This document shows positions 55,539 through 63,787 of a stretch of 64,000 bases of DNA, piece by piece; the first letter of the stretch is position 1; every line of letters begins with the position of its first letter. The stretch is from Aeoliella straminimaris. GTDB lineage: Bacteria > Planctomycetota > Planctomycetia > Pirellulales > Lacipirellulaceae. The notes beneath the pieces were generated by a model. It saw nothing but the letters and a program-made list of their open reading frames with translations. It was not told the DNA's origin and did not search any database. Both the position numbers and the translations under genes were made by a program. The stretch spans positions 124,001 to 188,000 of the forward strand of contig NZ_JAMXLR010000077.1 of the NCBI RefSeq assembly GCF_024054565.1. Reading direction: 5' to 3'.

Positions 55539-56450
55539 TTACGCCGTGATGCCTTCGCAGGGGAACTTTCGCTCGATGCGTTTCAGCAGCCCGCGCAATA
55601 CGCGTCCTGGACCAATCTCCCAGCAGGTATCGACGCCGTAGTCGGCAAGCACCCGACGCATCGAGTCTTCCCAGCGTACGGCATTGACGACTTGCTCGCC
55701 CAGCAGGCGGCGAATCTCCACGGGGTCGTCGTGCGGTTGGGCGTCGACGTTGGAAATCACCGGAATGCGCGGCGGGCGCAGGTCCACCGTCTCCAGCACC
55801 GCTTCCAGTCGCGCGACGGCCGAACGCATTAGTTCGGTGTGAAACGCACCCGCGACGGCCAACGGTACCACTCGCATGGCGCCACCTTGTTCGGCCAGTT
55901 CCGCGGCACGCTCGCACGCGCTGTTGGCGCCGGAAACCACAATGTTGCCGGGGCACAGGTGATTGGCCACGGCCAGCACTTCGCCTTGCGAAGCTTCCGC
56001 GACAATTTTTTCGATGTCGGCCAACTCCATTCCCAGCACACTGACCATGCCGCTGGGCGAGGCCTCCGAGGCGTCCTGCATCGCGGCGCCGCGTTCGGCC
56101 ACCACACGCAGGCCGTCGGCAAACGACAGCGACCCGGCGAACGTCAGCGCGGTGTACTCACCCAGGCTCAAGCCGGCGGTGACCACGCACGAGTCGACCA
56201 CGTCGGGATGCTCGGCATCGAGTCGTTCGAGTGCCGCCAGGCTGGCAACGTAGATGGCAGGTTGGCTATGGGCCGTCGAGTCGAGTTGCTCGGCCGGTCC
56301 GTTGGTGCACAGGGCTAGCAAGTCGTAGCCCAGAATCTCCTGCGCCTGAGCGAATCGCTCTTTGGCCTGTGGGAACTCGGCACACAGCTCGGCTGCCATG
56401 CCCACCGTTTGAGCGCCTTGGCCCGGAAACAGGAATGCGGTCTTGCCCAC
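55539..56450 (-). CDS. fabD: Malonyl-CoA:ACP transacylase
   Basis: I chose GTG at 56450 because GAGGGAG lies 4 bases before it and the protein then begins MGKTAFLFPGQGAQTVGMAA, as in the family. AGLSLGEYTALTFAG has the nucleophile Ser95; the residue before it is Leu where E. coli has His. GAFHTELM holds the second catalytic His. It has 303 residues and loads malonyl groups onto AcpP. An alternative start is at 56474. Confidence 0.95.
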   Translation of the reverse strand: MGKTAFLFPGQGAQTVGMAAELCAEFPQAKERFAQAQEILGYDLLALCTNGPAEQLDSTAHSQPAIYVASLAALERLDAEHPDVVDSCVVTAGLSLGEYTALTFAGSLSFADGLRVVAERGAAMQDASEASPSGMVSVLGMELADIEKIVAEASQGEVLAVANHLCPGNIVVSGANSACERAAELAEQGGAMRVVPLAVAGAFHTELMRSAVARLEAVLETVDLRPPRIPVISNVDAQPHDDPVEIRRLLGEQVVNAVRWEDSMRRVLADYGVDTCWEIGPGRVLRGLLKRIERKFPCEGITA

Positions 56451-56560
56451 GGAACTCCCTCGCGCGAGTGACAAGGAAAGGGGAAAATGCGACAGCCGGA
56501 AGAGGAATGACGAGAGCAGCTCGTGCCCGAGCTTTCAGTTTCCCCCCTCCGCCGCCGCGG

Positions 56561-56746
56561 TTAGGATGCCTCGGCGACCATCTGACGGCCCATGTAATGG
56601 CCGCAATGCTCGTTGGGGCAAACCACGTGGCTGGGCTTGGGCTCGCCGCACTTGGGGCAAGGTTGCAGTTGGCGGCCCTTCAGCTGGTCGTGCGAGCGAC
56701 GCTTACCGGAACGCGAATTGGAGTGTTTACGTTTGGGGACAGCCAT
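56561..56746 (-). CDS. rpmF: 50S ribosomal protein L32
   Basis: MAVPKRKHSNSRSGKRRSHD is the conserved start. CPKCGEPKPSHVVCPNEHC has four cysteines of a zinc ribbon, so this is the zinc-binding form. The length of 61 residues is normal. Its link to fatty-acid genes is widespread; here plsX and fabH, which often lie between, are missing. Confidence 0.96.
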   Translation of the reverse strand: MAVPKRKHSNSRSGKRRSHDQLKGRQLQPCPKCGEPKPSHVVCPNEHCGHYMGRQMVAEAS

Positions 56747-56959
56747 CGGACGGCCTCACGAGGGTAACATGCGGGAGCTTGGTAGTTGGGTAGAAACCAA
56801 GTAGGTTAACTCACGTGCCGGCGAGGTGTCAATGGGCTCGGAGGGGAGTCGAGGTGGCCCATTTTCCCTGAATTCGCGGTAAACTGGGCCCTCCGTTCGA
56901 AACCTTCCAAGCCAACGCCGCCCGGCGTGGTCCCCGTGAGAGTAGCCACCAGCCATCCG

Positions 56960-57457
56960 ATGAACGCACATCCCACGCTCGAAATTCGCCTGGTCGATAA
57001 GGAGAATCCCGCCGACATTGAGGTGCTGGTGGCCATGATCGACGCCTACGCCCAGGACGTGATGGGGGGGGCCGAGCCGCTCGACGAGCGGGTTCGCGCC
57101 GAGCTGCCCCAGCGATTCTCGCTGCATCCTGCCACGCTGGGTTGGCTGGCCTGGCTGGGGGACGAACCCGTTGGGGCCGTGGCTGGTGTGTTGATGTTCG
57201 GTACTTTTGCCGCCCGCTCGCGGGTGAACATCCACGACCTGTCAGTCGTGGCCGGGCACCGCGACCAAGGCATTGGACGGAAGTTGCTCGCGGCCGTGGA
57301 AGACTACGCCCGGCGGAACGATTGCCATGCGCTGACCTTGGAAGTCCGCGCCGACAACGATCGTGGCAGGCATCTTTACTGGTCGTTCGGCTTCCGTGGC
57401 CCCACGGAGTGGTCGCCCCCCGAAAGTATGGCGTTCTGGAAAAAAGAGCTCGCCTGA
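56960..57457 (+). CDS. GNAT-family acetyltransferase
   Basis: The start at 56960 gives MNAHPTLEIRLVDKENPADI. The acetyl-CoA-binding motif A is VNIHDLSVVAGHRDQGIGRK, followed by LLAAVEDYARRNDCHALTLE and a C-terminal GFRGPTEWSPPESMAFWKKE. It has 165 residues. The acceptor, a small molecule or protein amine, is not predictable. It is divergent from rpmF. Confidence 0.88.
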   Translation: MNAHPTLEIRLVDKENPADIEVLVAMIDAYAQDVMGGAEPLDERVRAELPQRFSLHPATLGWLAWLGDEPVGAVAGVLMFGTFAARSRVNIHDLSVVAGHRDQGIGRKLLAAVEDYARRNDCHALTLEVRADNDRGRHLYWSFGFRGPTEWSPPESMAFWKKELA

Positions 57458-57534
57458 AACTGGCGCCGCGCTGTGCGGGTATCCTATGCGGTGTTGAATC
57501 GATCAATTGATCCATTGCAACGCGGGGGCCCGGT

Positions 57535-57834
57535 TTGCATCGCTACCAGCGGCGACATCGTGAGAGACTCCGTGAACGCCAACGCAAGCGTCGCCGGCAG
57601 TGGCTGGTAGCGCTGGGGGTAGTGCCGGTGTTGCTGGCCGGTTTTATCTGGCTGGTTACCGTGTGTTCCACAGGCCGATTCAACCAATCTCCATCGCCGG
57701 ACTCGCTGATCGAAATGCTTCTGAATGTCGTCGCGCAAACGAGCGTCGCCAATGCCGCGGGGCTGGCGCTGCTGGTGCTCTCGCTGCTGAAGCTCATCAC
57801 CGGTTGGTGGCGGATGATTATGCGTCGCAGGTGA
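57535..57834 (+). CDS. Small basic membrane protein
   Basis: The start codon is TTG, after a GGGGG-rich sequence. The N-terminus is extremely basic (RRHRERLRERQRKRRRQW), followed by two hydrophobic segments (about 23-43 and 72-90). The 99-residue product is probably inner-membrane with the basic end inside. No family is recognised. The unusual start and composition leave some doubt. Confidence 0.5.
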   Translation: MHRYQRRHRERLRERQRKRRRQWLVALGVVPVLLAGFIWLVTVCSTGRFNQSPSPDSLIEMLLNVVAQTSVANAAGLALLVLSLLKLITGWWRMIMRRR

Positions 57835-57966
57835 AGCGTGCGCGCCCACTGGCGGGCACCGCAGAAAATGTGTTGGCTCCTCAGCCCAATGTGGTCTAAT
57901 GCGAGAGGTGAGCGGGGGGCATCCATTGTGGGCGTGGTTGCATGGACTACTGTGAGGAGGTCATCC

Positions 57967-58368
57967 ATGGATAGCCAGCAACCACAACCAGAGGAGGATG
58001 AGAATCCTTATCAGGCACCCCAGCGACTTCCCGATCACGGTGAGCCGGGGCACCTGATGCGGCGGCTTTCACTTTTTGTCGGGTTTGTGTTTCTCACCCC
58101 ACTAGCGATGTTGATTGCTTTTGGTGTGACTTGCGGGGCGACCGTGCTTGGCATGGAGATTATTGGCAACGCCGTGGGCACGGTGCTGCACTCGCCGCAG
58201 CTTGCAAGTGTTTGTGGCTCGGCCGGTTTTATCCTTGGGATTGTGCTGGGAGTACTGGTGGCGGGAAAGATTGCACAGACGAATCGCGAGCGATGGCGGC
58301 GATGGGGCAGTGTTGCAGAACCCGAAGATTCCAAAGGCGAGCAAACGCAGGGGACTCGTAATGAGTGA
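57967..58368 (+). CDS. Small membrane protein with N-terminal NPYxAP motif, first of pair
   Basis: GAGGAGG lies 7 bases before the ATG. The product begins MDSQQPQPEEDENPYQAPQR; a NPY/F-x-x-P motif like this opens many small planctomycete membrane proteins. Two or three hydrophobic segments follow (about 33-57, 60-77, 84-104). The last residues overlap the next gene by 8 bp, so the two are translationally coupled. Function unknown; 133 residues. Confidence 0.78.
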   Translation: MDSQQPQPEEDENPYQAPQRLPDHGEPGHLMRRLSLFVGFVFLTPLAMLIAFGVTCGATVLGMEIIGNAVGTVLHSPQLASVCGSAGFILGIVLGVLVAGKIAQTNRERWRRWGSVAEPEDSKGEQTQGTRNE

Positions 58369-58651
58369 CGATCAGACACCAATCGAAGAGCCGAATCCGT
58401 TCGAGTCGCCGAGAAACGGGATGCGAACTTCGGATTCGTCGCGGGCGACTGCCGTTCGCCGAGTGATCGTGGTGCTTGTTTCGGTAGTGCTCATTCCACC
58501 GGCCGTCATCATTGCCTTTTTCTTTGGTTGCCTGGCCAGCGGTTCCCCATTCGATTCGATGGCGATCGGGTGCGTTGGTGGCACCATCGCGGGGTTGGGC
58601 GTGTTGGTGGGGATGTGCTATGTCGCCAACAAGTTGTGGAAGAGGTCGTAG
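58361..58651 (+). CDS. Small membrane protein with N-terminal NPFxSP motif, second of pair
   Basis: The ATG overlaps the end of the preceding gene (ATGAGTGA). The 96-residue protein begins MSDDQTPIEEPNPFESPRNG and has two hydrophobic segments (about 33-55 and 65-89). The layout matches its neighbour, so the pair is likely an old duplication. Function unknown. The radical SAM gene begins 56 bp downstream on the same strand. Confidence 0.78.
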   Translation: MSDDQTPIEEPNPFESPRNGMRTSDSSRATAVRRVIVVLVSVVLIPPAVIIAFFFGCLASGSPFDSMAIGCVGGTIAGLGVLVGMCYVANKLWKRS

Positions 58652-58707
58652 CTGGTGTCGGCTTCCCAGTGCGAGTCATTGCGGCCGTAGGGTTCTGGAA
58701 ATTAATC

Positions 58708-60285
58708 ATGAACTTTCGCAACTATCAATTCCTTGGCGCCACACAAAGTCTGTGTCCCGAGTGCTTGACGGTGGTCCCCGCAAAGATCCTCAACCGCGAC
58801 GGGCGAGTTTACTTTCGCAAGCATTGCCAAGAGCATGGTATGCGTGAGGACTTTGTGTGCAGCGACGCCACGTGGTTCGATCGGCACGTCGGTAGCGCTC
58901 CCGGCAAAGTGCCGCTGGAAATGGCGGTGGAGCCCAATCGCGGCTGCCCCTACGACTGTGGGCTCTGCACCGAGCACGAGCAGCATACCTGTCTGGGTCT
59001 CTTGGAAATCACGGCCAACTGTAACCTCGAATGCCCGATGTGTTTTGCCTCCAGTGCGCCGGGACTCAAACACCTGTCGTACGACGACTGTGTCCGGGCG
59101 ATCGACCATCTGGTGGCCGCCGAGGGGCAACCGGAAGTGCTGCAGCTTTCCGGCGGCGAGCCGACCATCCATCCTCGCTTCCTCGACCTTCTGGCTTACG
59201 CCTGCGATCAGCCGATCGACGTGGTGATGATCAACACCAATGGCGTACGGCTGGCCCGCGACCGAAGGTTCCTGGAAGTAGTCGCCGAGCATCGCAAGCG
59301 GGCGGAGGTCTATCTGCAGTTCGATGGCTTCGACAACACGGTGTACCAGTCGCTGCGTGGAGAGCCGCTTCTCGAATCGAAGCTTGCCTGCGTCCAGGCG
59401 TGTGGCGAACTTGGCATCAACGTCACCCTGGTGGCGACGCTCCAAGCCGGAGTGAACTTCGGGGCGAATTCCGATTCGTCGTGGCTCGGCCGCTTGCTCG
59501 ACTTTGCTACCGAGCGACCCTGGGTGACGGGGGTGAGTTTCCAACCGGCCACGTACGTCGGGCGGCACTTTCTGCCCGAGGAACTCGAGCAGCGGGTGAC
59601 GTTCCCCGATGTCATCCACGCCATCGAGCGCGAGACGGATGGGCGCTGGCAGGAGAGTGACTTCACGCCACTACCTTGTGCCCACCCCAACGCTCACACC
59701 GTGGCGTATGGCTACCGCGCTGGCGGACGGACTACGCCGTTGGCGCGGTTGATCGATATTGCCGAACACATCGACCTCTTGTCCGGCCGCATCACGTACA
59801 CCCGCCCGCGGGCACGCGATTTGATTCAGGAAGTGATGAATCGCAGGTGCTGCGGTTCAGGTGGTTGCTGCGAACCTCGTGAGCCGAACGCGCTAGCGTC
59901 GGGTGAGTTGCCAGTGGTCTCGACGACGAGTAACAGGGTGAATTTGGGGAGGGAACCCGCGGCTAGCGCCTACGGCTCACAGTCGCTGGAAGAAATCGGT
60001 CAGGAATTCACCCTCCGCGCGCTCTCGGAGAATCTCGACCCTTGCGACATGTTCCGCATCACCACCACCAGCTTCATGGACGCCTACAATTTCGACATCC
60101 GCCAGTTGATGAAGTCGTGCGTCCACTTTGTCTTGCCGAGCGGCCATATCATCCCCTTTAGCGCGTACAACACGCTTTACCGCGAGGGCCACGTACCGCT
60201 GCCAGAACTGAAGGCGGCGTCCCTTTGTCATTCTGACGGGAGCTCCGCGACCGAAGAATCTCGTTTGCCTGTGAGAGAAGGTTGA
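58708..60285 (+). CDS. Radical SAM protein of the Tes (tetraether synthase)/MJ0619-like family
   Basis: The start at 58708 gives MNFRNYQFLGATQSLCPECL. Cys16, Cys19 and Cys40 (RKHCQEHG) form an N-terminal metal site. GCPYDCGLCTEHEQHTC supplies Cys80, 84, 87 and 95. ITANCNLECPMCFASS is the radical SAM CxxxCxxC (Cys105, 109, 112). LQLSGGEPTIHPRF binds SAM. Later CAHPNAH and CCGSGGCC add more cysteines. This order is that of archaeal Tes, which joins lipid chains by C-C bonds; bacterial homologues exist but their reaction is mostly untested. The last 20 or so residues are encoded by a dispersed repeat. An Lgt-like gene follows. Confidence 0.85.
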   Translation: MNFRNYQFLGATQSLCPECLTVVPAKILNRDGRVYFRKHCQEHGMREDFVCSDATWFDRHVGSAPGKVPLEMAVEPNRGCPYDCGLCTEHEQHTCLGLLEITANCNLECPMCFASSAPGLKHLSYDDCVRAIDHLVAAEGQPEVLQLSGGEPTIHPRFLDLLAYACDQPIDVVMINTNGVRLARDRRFLEVVAEHRKRAEVYLQFDGFDNTVYQSLRGEPLLESKLACVQACGELGINVTLVATLQAGVNFGANSDSSWLGRLLDFATERPWVTGVSFQPATYVGRHFLPEELEQRVTFPDVIHAIERETDGRWQESDFTPLPCAHPNAHTVAYGYRAGGRTTPLARLIDIAEHIDLLSGRITYTRPRARDLIQEVMNRRCCGSGGCCEPREPNALASGELPVVSTTSNRVNLGREPAASAYGSQSLEEIGQEFTLRALSENLDPCDMFRITTTSFMDAYNFDIRQLMKSCVHFVLPSGHIIPFSAYNTLYREGHVPLPELKAASLCHSDGSSATEESRLPVREG

Positions 60286-60324
60286 GTAGTTCCTTCAGTC
60301 GCTTGCCGCTCCCTCTGGATGACA
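60226..60324. repeat. Dispersed TGTCATTC repeat spanning two gene ends
   Basis: The left end TGTCATTCTGACGGG and the right end CTGGATGACA are partly complementary, and CCGAAGAATCTCG lies inside. This is a known style of intergenic repeat (TGTCATTCTGA...GAAGAATCTC). The left half encodes the C-terminus of the radical SAM protein and the right end contains the ATG used for the Lgt-like gene. Confidence 0.6.
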
Positions 60325-61056
60325 ATCACCGTTCGCACCTTCGCCATTCCCGCCATGTATCCCCTCATCATGCTCGTGGCCGTCCTCTCAGGCGCTGCTT
60401 TGTTGCGGCTGTCGCAACGGTCGCTCGACATGATTTGGGAAGACAAGCTGGCCATTGGCATCGGCGCGTTTTGCGGGGCAATGATCGGCGCGAAGTTGCC
60501 CTTTGCATTGTTTGGCGACGCGGAGTTCTGGACCGCCGCGGCGTGGCTCTCCAACGGCAAGACGATCCTGGCCGGCCTCGTAGGTGGGTATGCGGGCGTA
60601 GAGTTTGTGAAGTGGGTGCTCGGCATCCGCACCAAAACGGGCGACTCGTTCGCCGCGCCGGTCGCGCTGTCGGTTGCTATTGGTCGGCTGGGATGCTTCT
60701 ACGCCGGTTGTTGCTTTGGCACCCCAACCAACTTGCCGTGGGGCGTCGTGTATCCGGCGGTCGACACGGTGCCACGCCACCCGACGCAGATTTACGAATC
60801 GCTGTTTCACCTCATCATGGCCGTCGCGCTGCTGGTGCTGCAGCGACACGGGATGTTCCGCGGACAGCTCTTCAAGCTCTACATCATCACGTACGCGATG
60901 TACCGCCTGGTCACCGAGCAAATCCGCCCCGAGCCCGAAATGTGGGGTCAGCTGACCGCCTACCAATGGGCGTCGCTCGGTATTATCGCCGTATTCAGCT
61001 ACCTGTGGTGGCGGGATAATAAGCAGCTGGCCAACATACAACCCGTCAGCGGTTGA
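60319..61056 (+). CDS. Lgt-like (prolipoprotein diacylglyceryl transferase family) membrane enzyme, non-canonical
   Basis: The 245-residue product has about seven hydrophobic segments. GRLGCFYAGCCFG (Gly122, Arg123) stands where true Lgt has GRxGNFxN. VPRHPTQIYES (Arg153, His154) is the conserved later motif. The HGGL histidine of genuine Lgt is missing: the segment reads LAGLVGGYAGVE. So it is probably a relative acting on glycerophospholipid, not the lipoprotein-modifying Lgt itself. The ATG at 60319 lies in a repeat; ATG at 60355 (MYPLIMLVAV) is an alternative. It follows the Tes-like gene and its end overlaps the convergent M56 gene by 11 bp. Confidence 0.8.
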   Translation: MTITVRTFAIPAMYPLIMLVAVLSGAALLRLSQRSLDMIWEDKLAIGIGAFCGAMIGAKLPFALFGDAEFWTAAAWLSNGKTILAGLVGGYAGVEFVKWVLGIRTKTGDSFAAPVALSVAIGRLGCFYAGCCFGTPTNLPWGVVYPAVDTVPRHPTQIYESLFHLIMAVALLVLQRHGMFRGQLFKLYIITYAMYRLVTEQIRPEPEMWGQLTAYQWASLGIIAVFSYLWWRDNKQLANIQPVSG

Positions 61057-63787
61057 TGGCATTGCCATCGGCTTTCTCGAGCAGCCATCGCAACATCGTA
61101 TCATCAATGCTTTGCGAAACAGCCTGAACACTCCCGTCGGCAATGCCAGCCAGGAAGATGTTTGGATGCCAACCGCCAAGTTCGGGTAACGGTTGCTCGG
61201 AGTCGTAGGCAATGTCTACTGGTTTAGTCCAGGGAACCTCGCGTTTGGCTTCGACCAGGGCGATCGTGTTGGACAGGCCATCCGTTACTTCGGCGAAACG
61301 CGTCCCTTTTTCGTTGTAGAACATTGTCTCAGGGCCAGTGATGGCAAAGTAGCTGGTGTTAGTGGACGCAATGTCATCCGATGGCGAACGGAACATGTCG
61401 GGTATCTTGGCCAGCACCTTCAGGTTCGCTTCGCTGTCCCAAGGCTCGTCCTTGCGATACTCCTTGGAGAGCCCCATATCTGCCCGCTCGAGGTACGGCA
61501 GAATTTCCACCCGCCAGCTGCGAGCGACTCGTTTGCCATCGGGCAACTCTTCATAGACGACCGCGGGCGGGAGGTGATTGTAGGCAGCGTGGTAGTTGTG
61601 CAGTGCGAGCATCAACTGCTTCATGTTGTTCATGCTCTGGGTCCGCCGCGCGGCTTCGCGCGAGGCTTCCAGTGCCGGCAGCAAGAAGCCTGAAGCAATC
61701 GCCAGTTTTTCGGCATCCATTTTCTGGCTGGCAAACTTCAAGGTTACCTGCTGATCGACGGATTCAATCTGCGACTCGCTGGTAAATTCGGCGGCCAGAT
61801 CGAACAATGCGTCGACCGACGCCAAGTTGTGTTCGGGTATTCTCAAGTCGCTAGCTTCCCCTTTCGCGACTGCCCGCTGCTGCTGGACCATGTTGCCCAT
61901 GAGTGTGATCGCTGCCTGGCTCGTCGCCGCTACGGAAGCGGCCGATTTTTCGTCGTTGCACTGCACCAAGGCGTCGAGCTTGAGCTGGTCGATGGCGTCC
62001 ATCGAAGCGACAGCCCACTTTGTATCGGTCAGCAGGGGGGCAAACATCTGCATGGGGAAGCCACCCACCAACTGCGCTTGGTCCTGCGGACTCGCTTGTG
62101 CCTGGAACCGCTGCATATCGAAGGCCATGACAATTTGTTTATCCGCCGCCTGTTGCCACTGCTCGGCCCAAGCTCGCTTGGTTTGCACTGCCGGTGGCAA
62201 GCTGCGTTTCGCATCCGCTCTGCCGAACTGGTCGAAGACAATGGTTCGCGCGTCGATCTTCGTAAGCCGTTGGTATTTGGTCTGCCAAACGGTCGAACTT
62301 GGCGCGGTGTACTGCTCGTCGTCTTTCATTTTGTCTACCGTCGTGGCGACGAGTGCATCGCATGCCGGTGCGTCGACGAACCGGACGACGAACCGTGGTT
62401 CCTCCATTGGAAACCCATACACCAAGACCAAGAATTCAGCCACTTGGGCGACTGAGATGTTGCTGTTTTTTAGGCGACTGCTCTGAAGCACTTCGTCGAT
62501 TTTTGGAACTAACTCCTTGAGCGAGGGCTGTCCCAAGAGCTCGGCCGGGCGTATGGAAACAGCGTATACGGTGCTGTCTGGAAAGACCTCCAGGCCGATG
62601 CGGGGTACCTTCTCCAACTTCTCAGCACTACCGCGCGGCCCCGTATCGGCAAGCAGTTCTGCCGCGTCTTGTCCAATCGCCACCTGGCGGACACCGGCCA
62701 CGGCCACCGCCGCCAGGGCCAGGCTCACAGCAGCCACCGAGCGAGCCAGCGGGCCAATCGACTTACTGGAAGTTCGTTGCTTTGCTTCGCGTAACATTTC
62801 CACTCTCCTCATGAGTAGGGAGCGGCCGGGGATCAGAGTCCTCGCCGGTCCGGACAAGCGATGATTGGGAGTCGCCAGCGCCAAGGACGCCAGCGAATGG
62901 AGGTAGCTTTGCCGGTCGCCCACCAGTCGCACCGCCAGAGCGTCGGCGGCCAGTTCTTGTTCCATCTGCAGGCGGCCGGCCAGCCAATGCACCAGCGGAT
63001 GGTAGAAGTGCACCGCCACGGCCAGTCGCGCGATCAGCCAGGAGCGGTAGTCGCGGGCAGCGATGTGCGCAAGTTCATGCGCCAGCACGACCTTTCGTTC
63101 ATCGTCCGACCAGTCACGCCAGCGCGCCGGCAGCAAGATCGTCGGTCGCCACCAACCGACCGTGGCGGGGGTGGCGATGGTGGACGACTGACGCAACTGA
63201 ACACCAGCGGTGGTGCCGAGCCTCGTCTGCAGATCAGCCAGCAGCGACAGAGTCGACGCATCTTCCGCGCCCAGTGGGCGACTTTCGGCCACCAGTCGTC
63301 GCACGATCCACACGCCCCATGCGAAGCGGGCGACACCAATCACCAAGCACGCGGCCAGCAACCACCGCGCGGCGGTTCGCCAGGAGAAAGTGATCGATGC
63401 CGGTTCGGCCGAGTCGGCTGGTGGAGCAAAATCGGACAGCGCATCGGTAAACGCGTCCCATGCCGCCAGGGCAGGGGAGAGCAGCGAGTCGTCTGTCGCC
63501 GGTGCAGAACTCGGTGCTACCGGCGTGGAATCCTCTGCAGCGGCTGCTTCCGTTGTAGCGGGAGTGGAAGTAGCCACTTCGCCCGCCGTGCGAGCCGGCG
63601 ATAGTTCCCACCGCGGCCAGGGGCTGGCGGCCAGCGCTGTGAGCACGAGCACCAGCGTCAGACTGACCGACGCGGTGATCGAACCGAGCGAGGCGTGCAA
63701 TCTTCTTGCCACCAGATACACCACGCCCGCCACCACGGCGAACAGCGTGACCTGCACCACGCACGACACAAGAACTGCTGTACTCAT
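61046..63787 (-). CDS. M56 (BlaR1-type) membrane peptidase fused to DUF1559 domain
   Basis: The N-terminal half has membrane helices at about 5-28, 37-55 and 140-165. VVLAHELAHIAARDYRSW carries the zinc site H237-E-L-A-H241, and QMEQELAADALAVRL the third ligand. This is the BlaR1/MecR1 M56 peptidase. Instead of a penicillin-binding sensor, the C-terminal 250 residues are a DUF1559-type domain (RTQSMNNMKQLMLALHNYHA, LPYLERADMG, VTDGLSNTIALVEAKRE). The total is 913 residues. The peptidase probably cleaves the BlaI-type repressor encoded just upstream, with which it overlaps by 4 bp (ATGA). Confidence 0.88.
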   Translation of the reverse strand: MSTAVLVSCVVQVTLFAVVAGVVYLVARRLHASLGSITASVSLTLVLVLTALAASPWPRWELSPARTAGEVATSTPATTEAAAAEDSTPVAPSSAPATDDSLLSPALAAWDAFTDALSDFAPPADSAEPASITFSWRTAARWLLAACLVIGVARFAWGVWIVRRLVAESRPLGAEDASTLSLLADLQTRLGTTAGVQLRQSSTIATPATVGWWRPTILLPARWRDWSDDERKVVLAHELAHIAARDYRSWLIARLAVAVHFYHPLVHWLAGRLQMEQELAADALAVRLVGDRQSYLHSLASLALATPNHRLSGPARTLIPGRSLLMRRVEMLREAKQRTSSKSIGPLARSVAAVSLALAAVAVAGVRQVAIGQDAAELLADTGPRGSAEKLEKVPRIGLEVFPDSTVYAVSIRPAELLGQPSLKELVPKIDEVLQSSRLKNSNISVAQVAEFLVLVYGFPMEEPRFVVRFVDAPACDALVATTVDKMKDDEQYTAPSSTVWQTKYQRLTKIDARTIVFDQFGRADAKRSLPPAVQTKRAWAEQWQQAADKQIVMAFDMQRFQAQASPQDQAQLVGGFPMQMFAPLLTDTKWAVASMDAIDQLKLDALVQCNDEKSAASVAATSQAAITLMGNMVQQQRAVAKGEASDLRIPEHNLASVDALFDLAAEFTSESQIESVDQQVTLKFASQKMDAEKLAIASGFLLPALEASREAARRTQSMNNMKQLMLALHNYHAAYNHLPPAVVYEELPDGKRVARSWRVEILPYLERADMGLSKEYRKDEPWDSEANLKVLAKIPDMFRSPSDDIASTNTSYFAITGPETMFYNEKGTRFAEVTDGLSNTIALVEAKREVPWTKPVDIAYDSEQPLPELGGWHPNIFLAGIADGSVQAVSQSIDDTMLRWLLEKADGNAINR

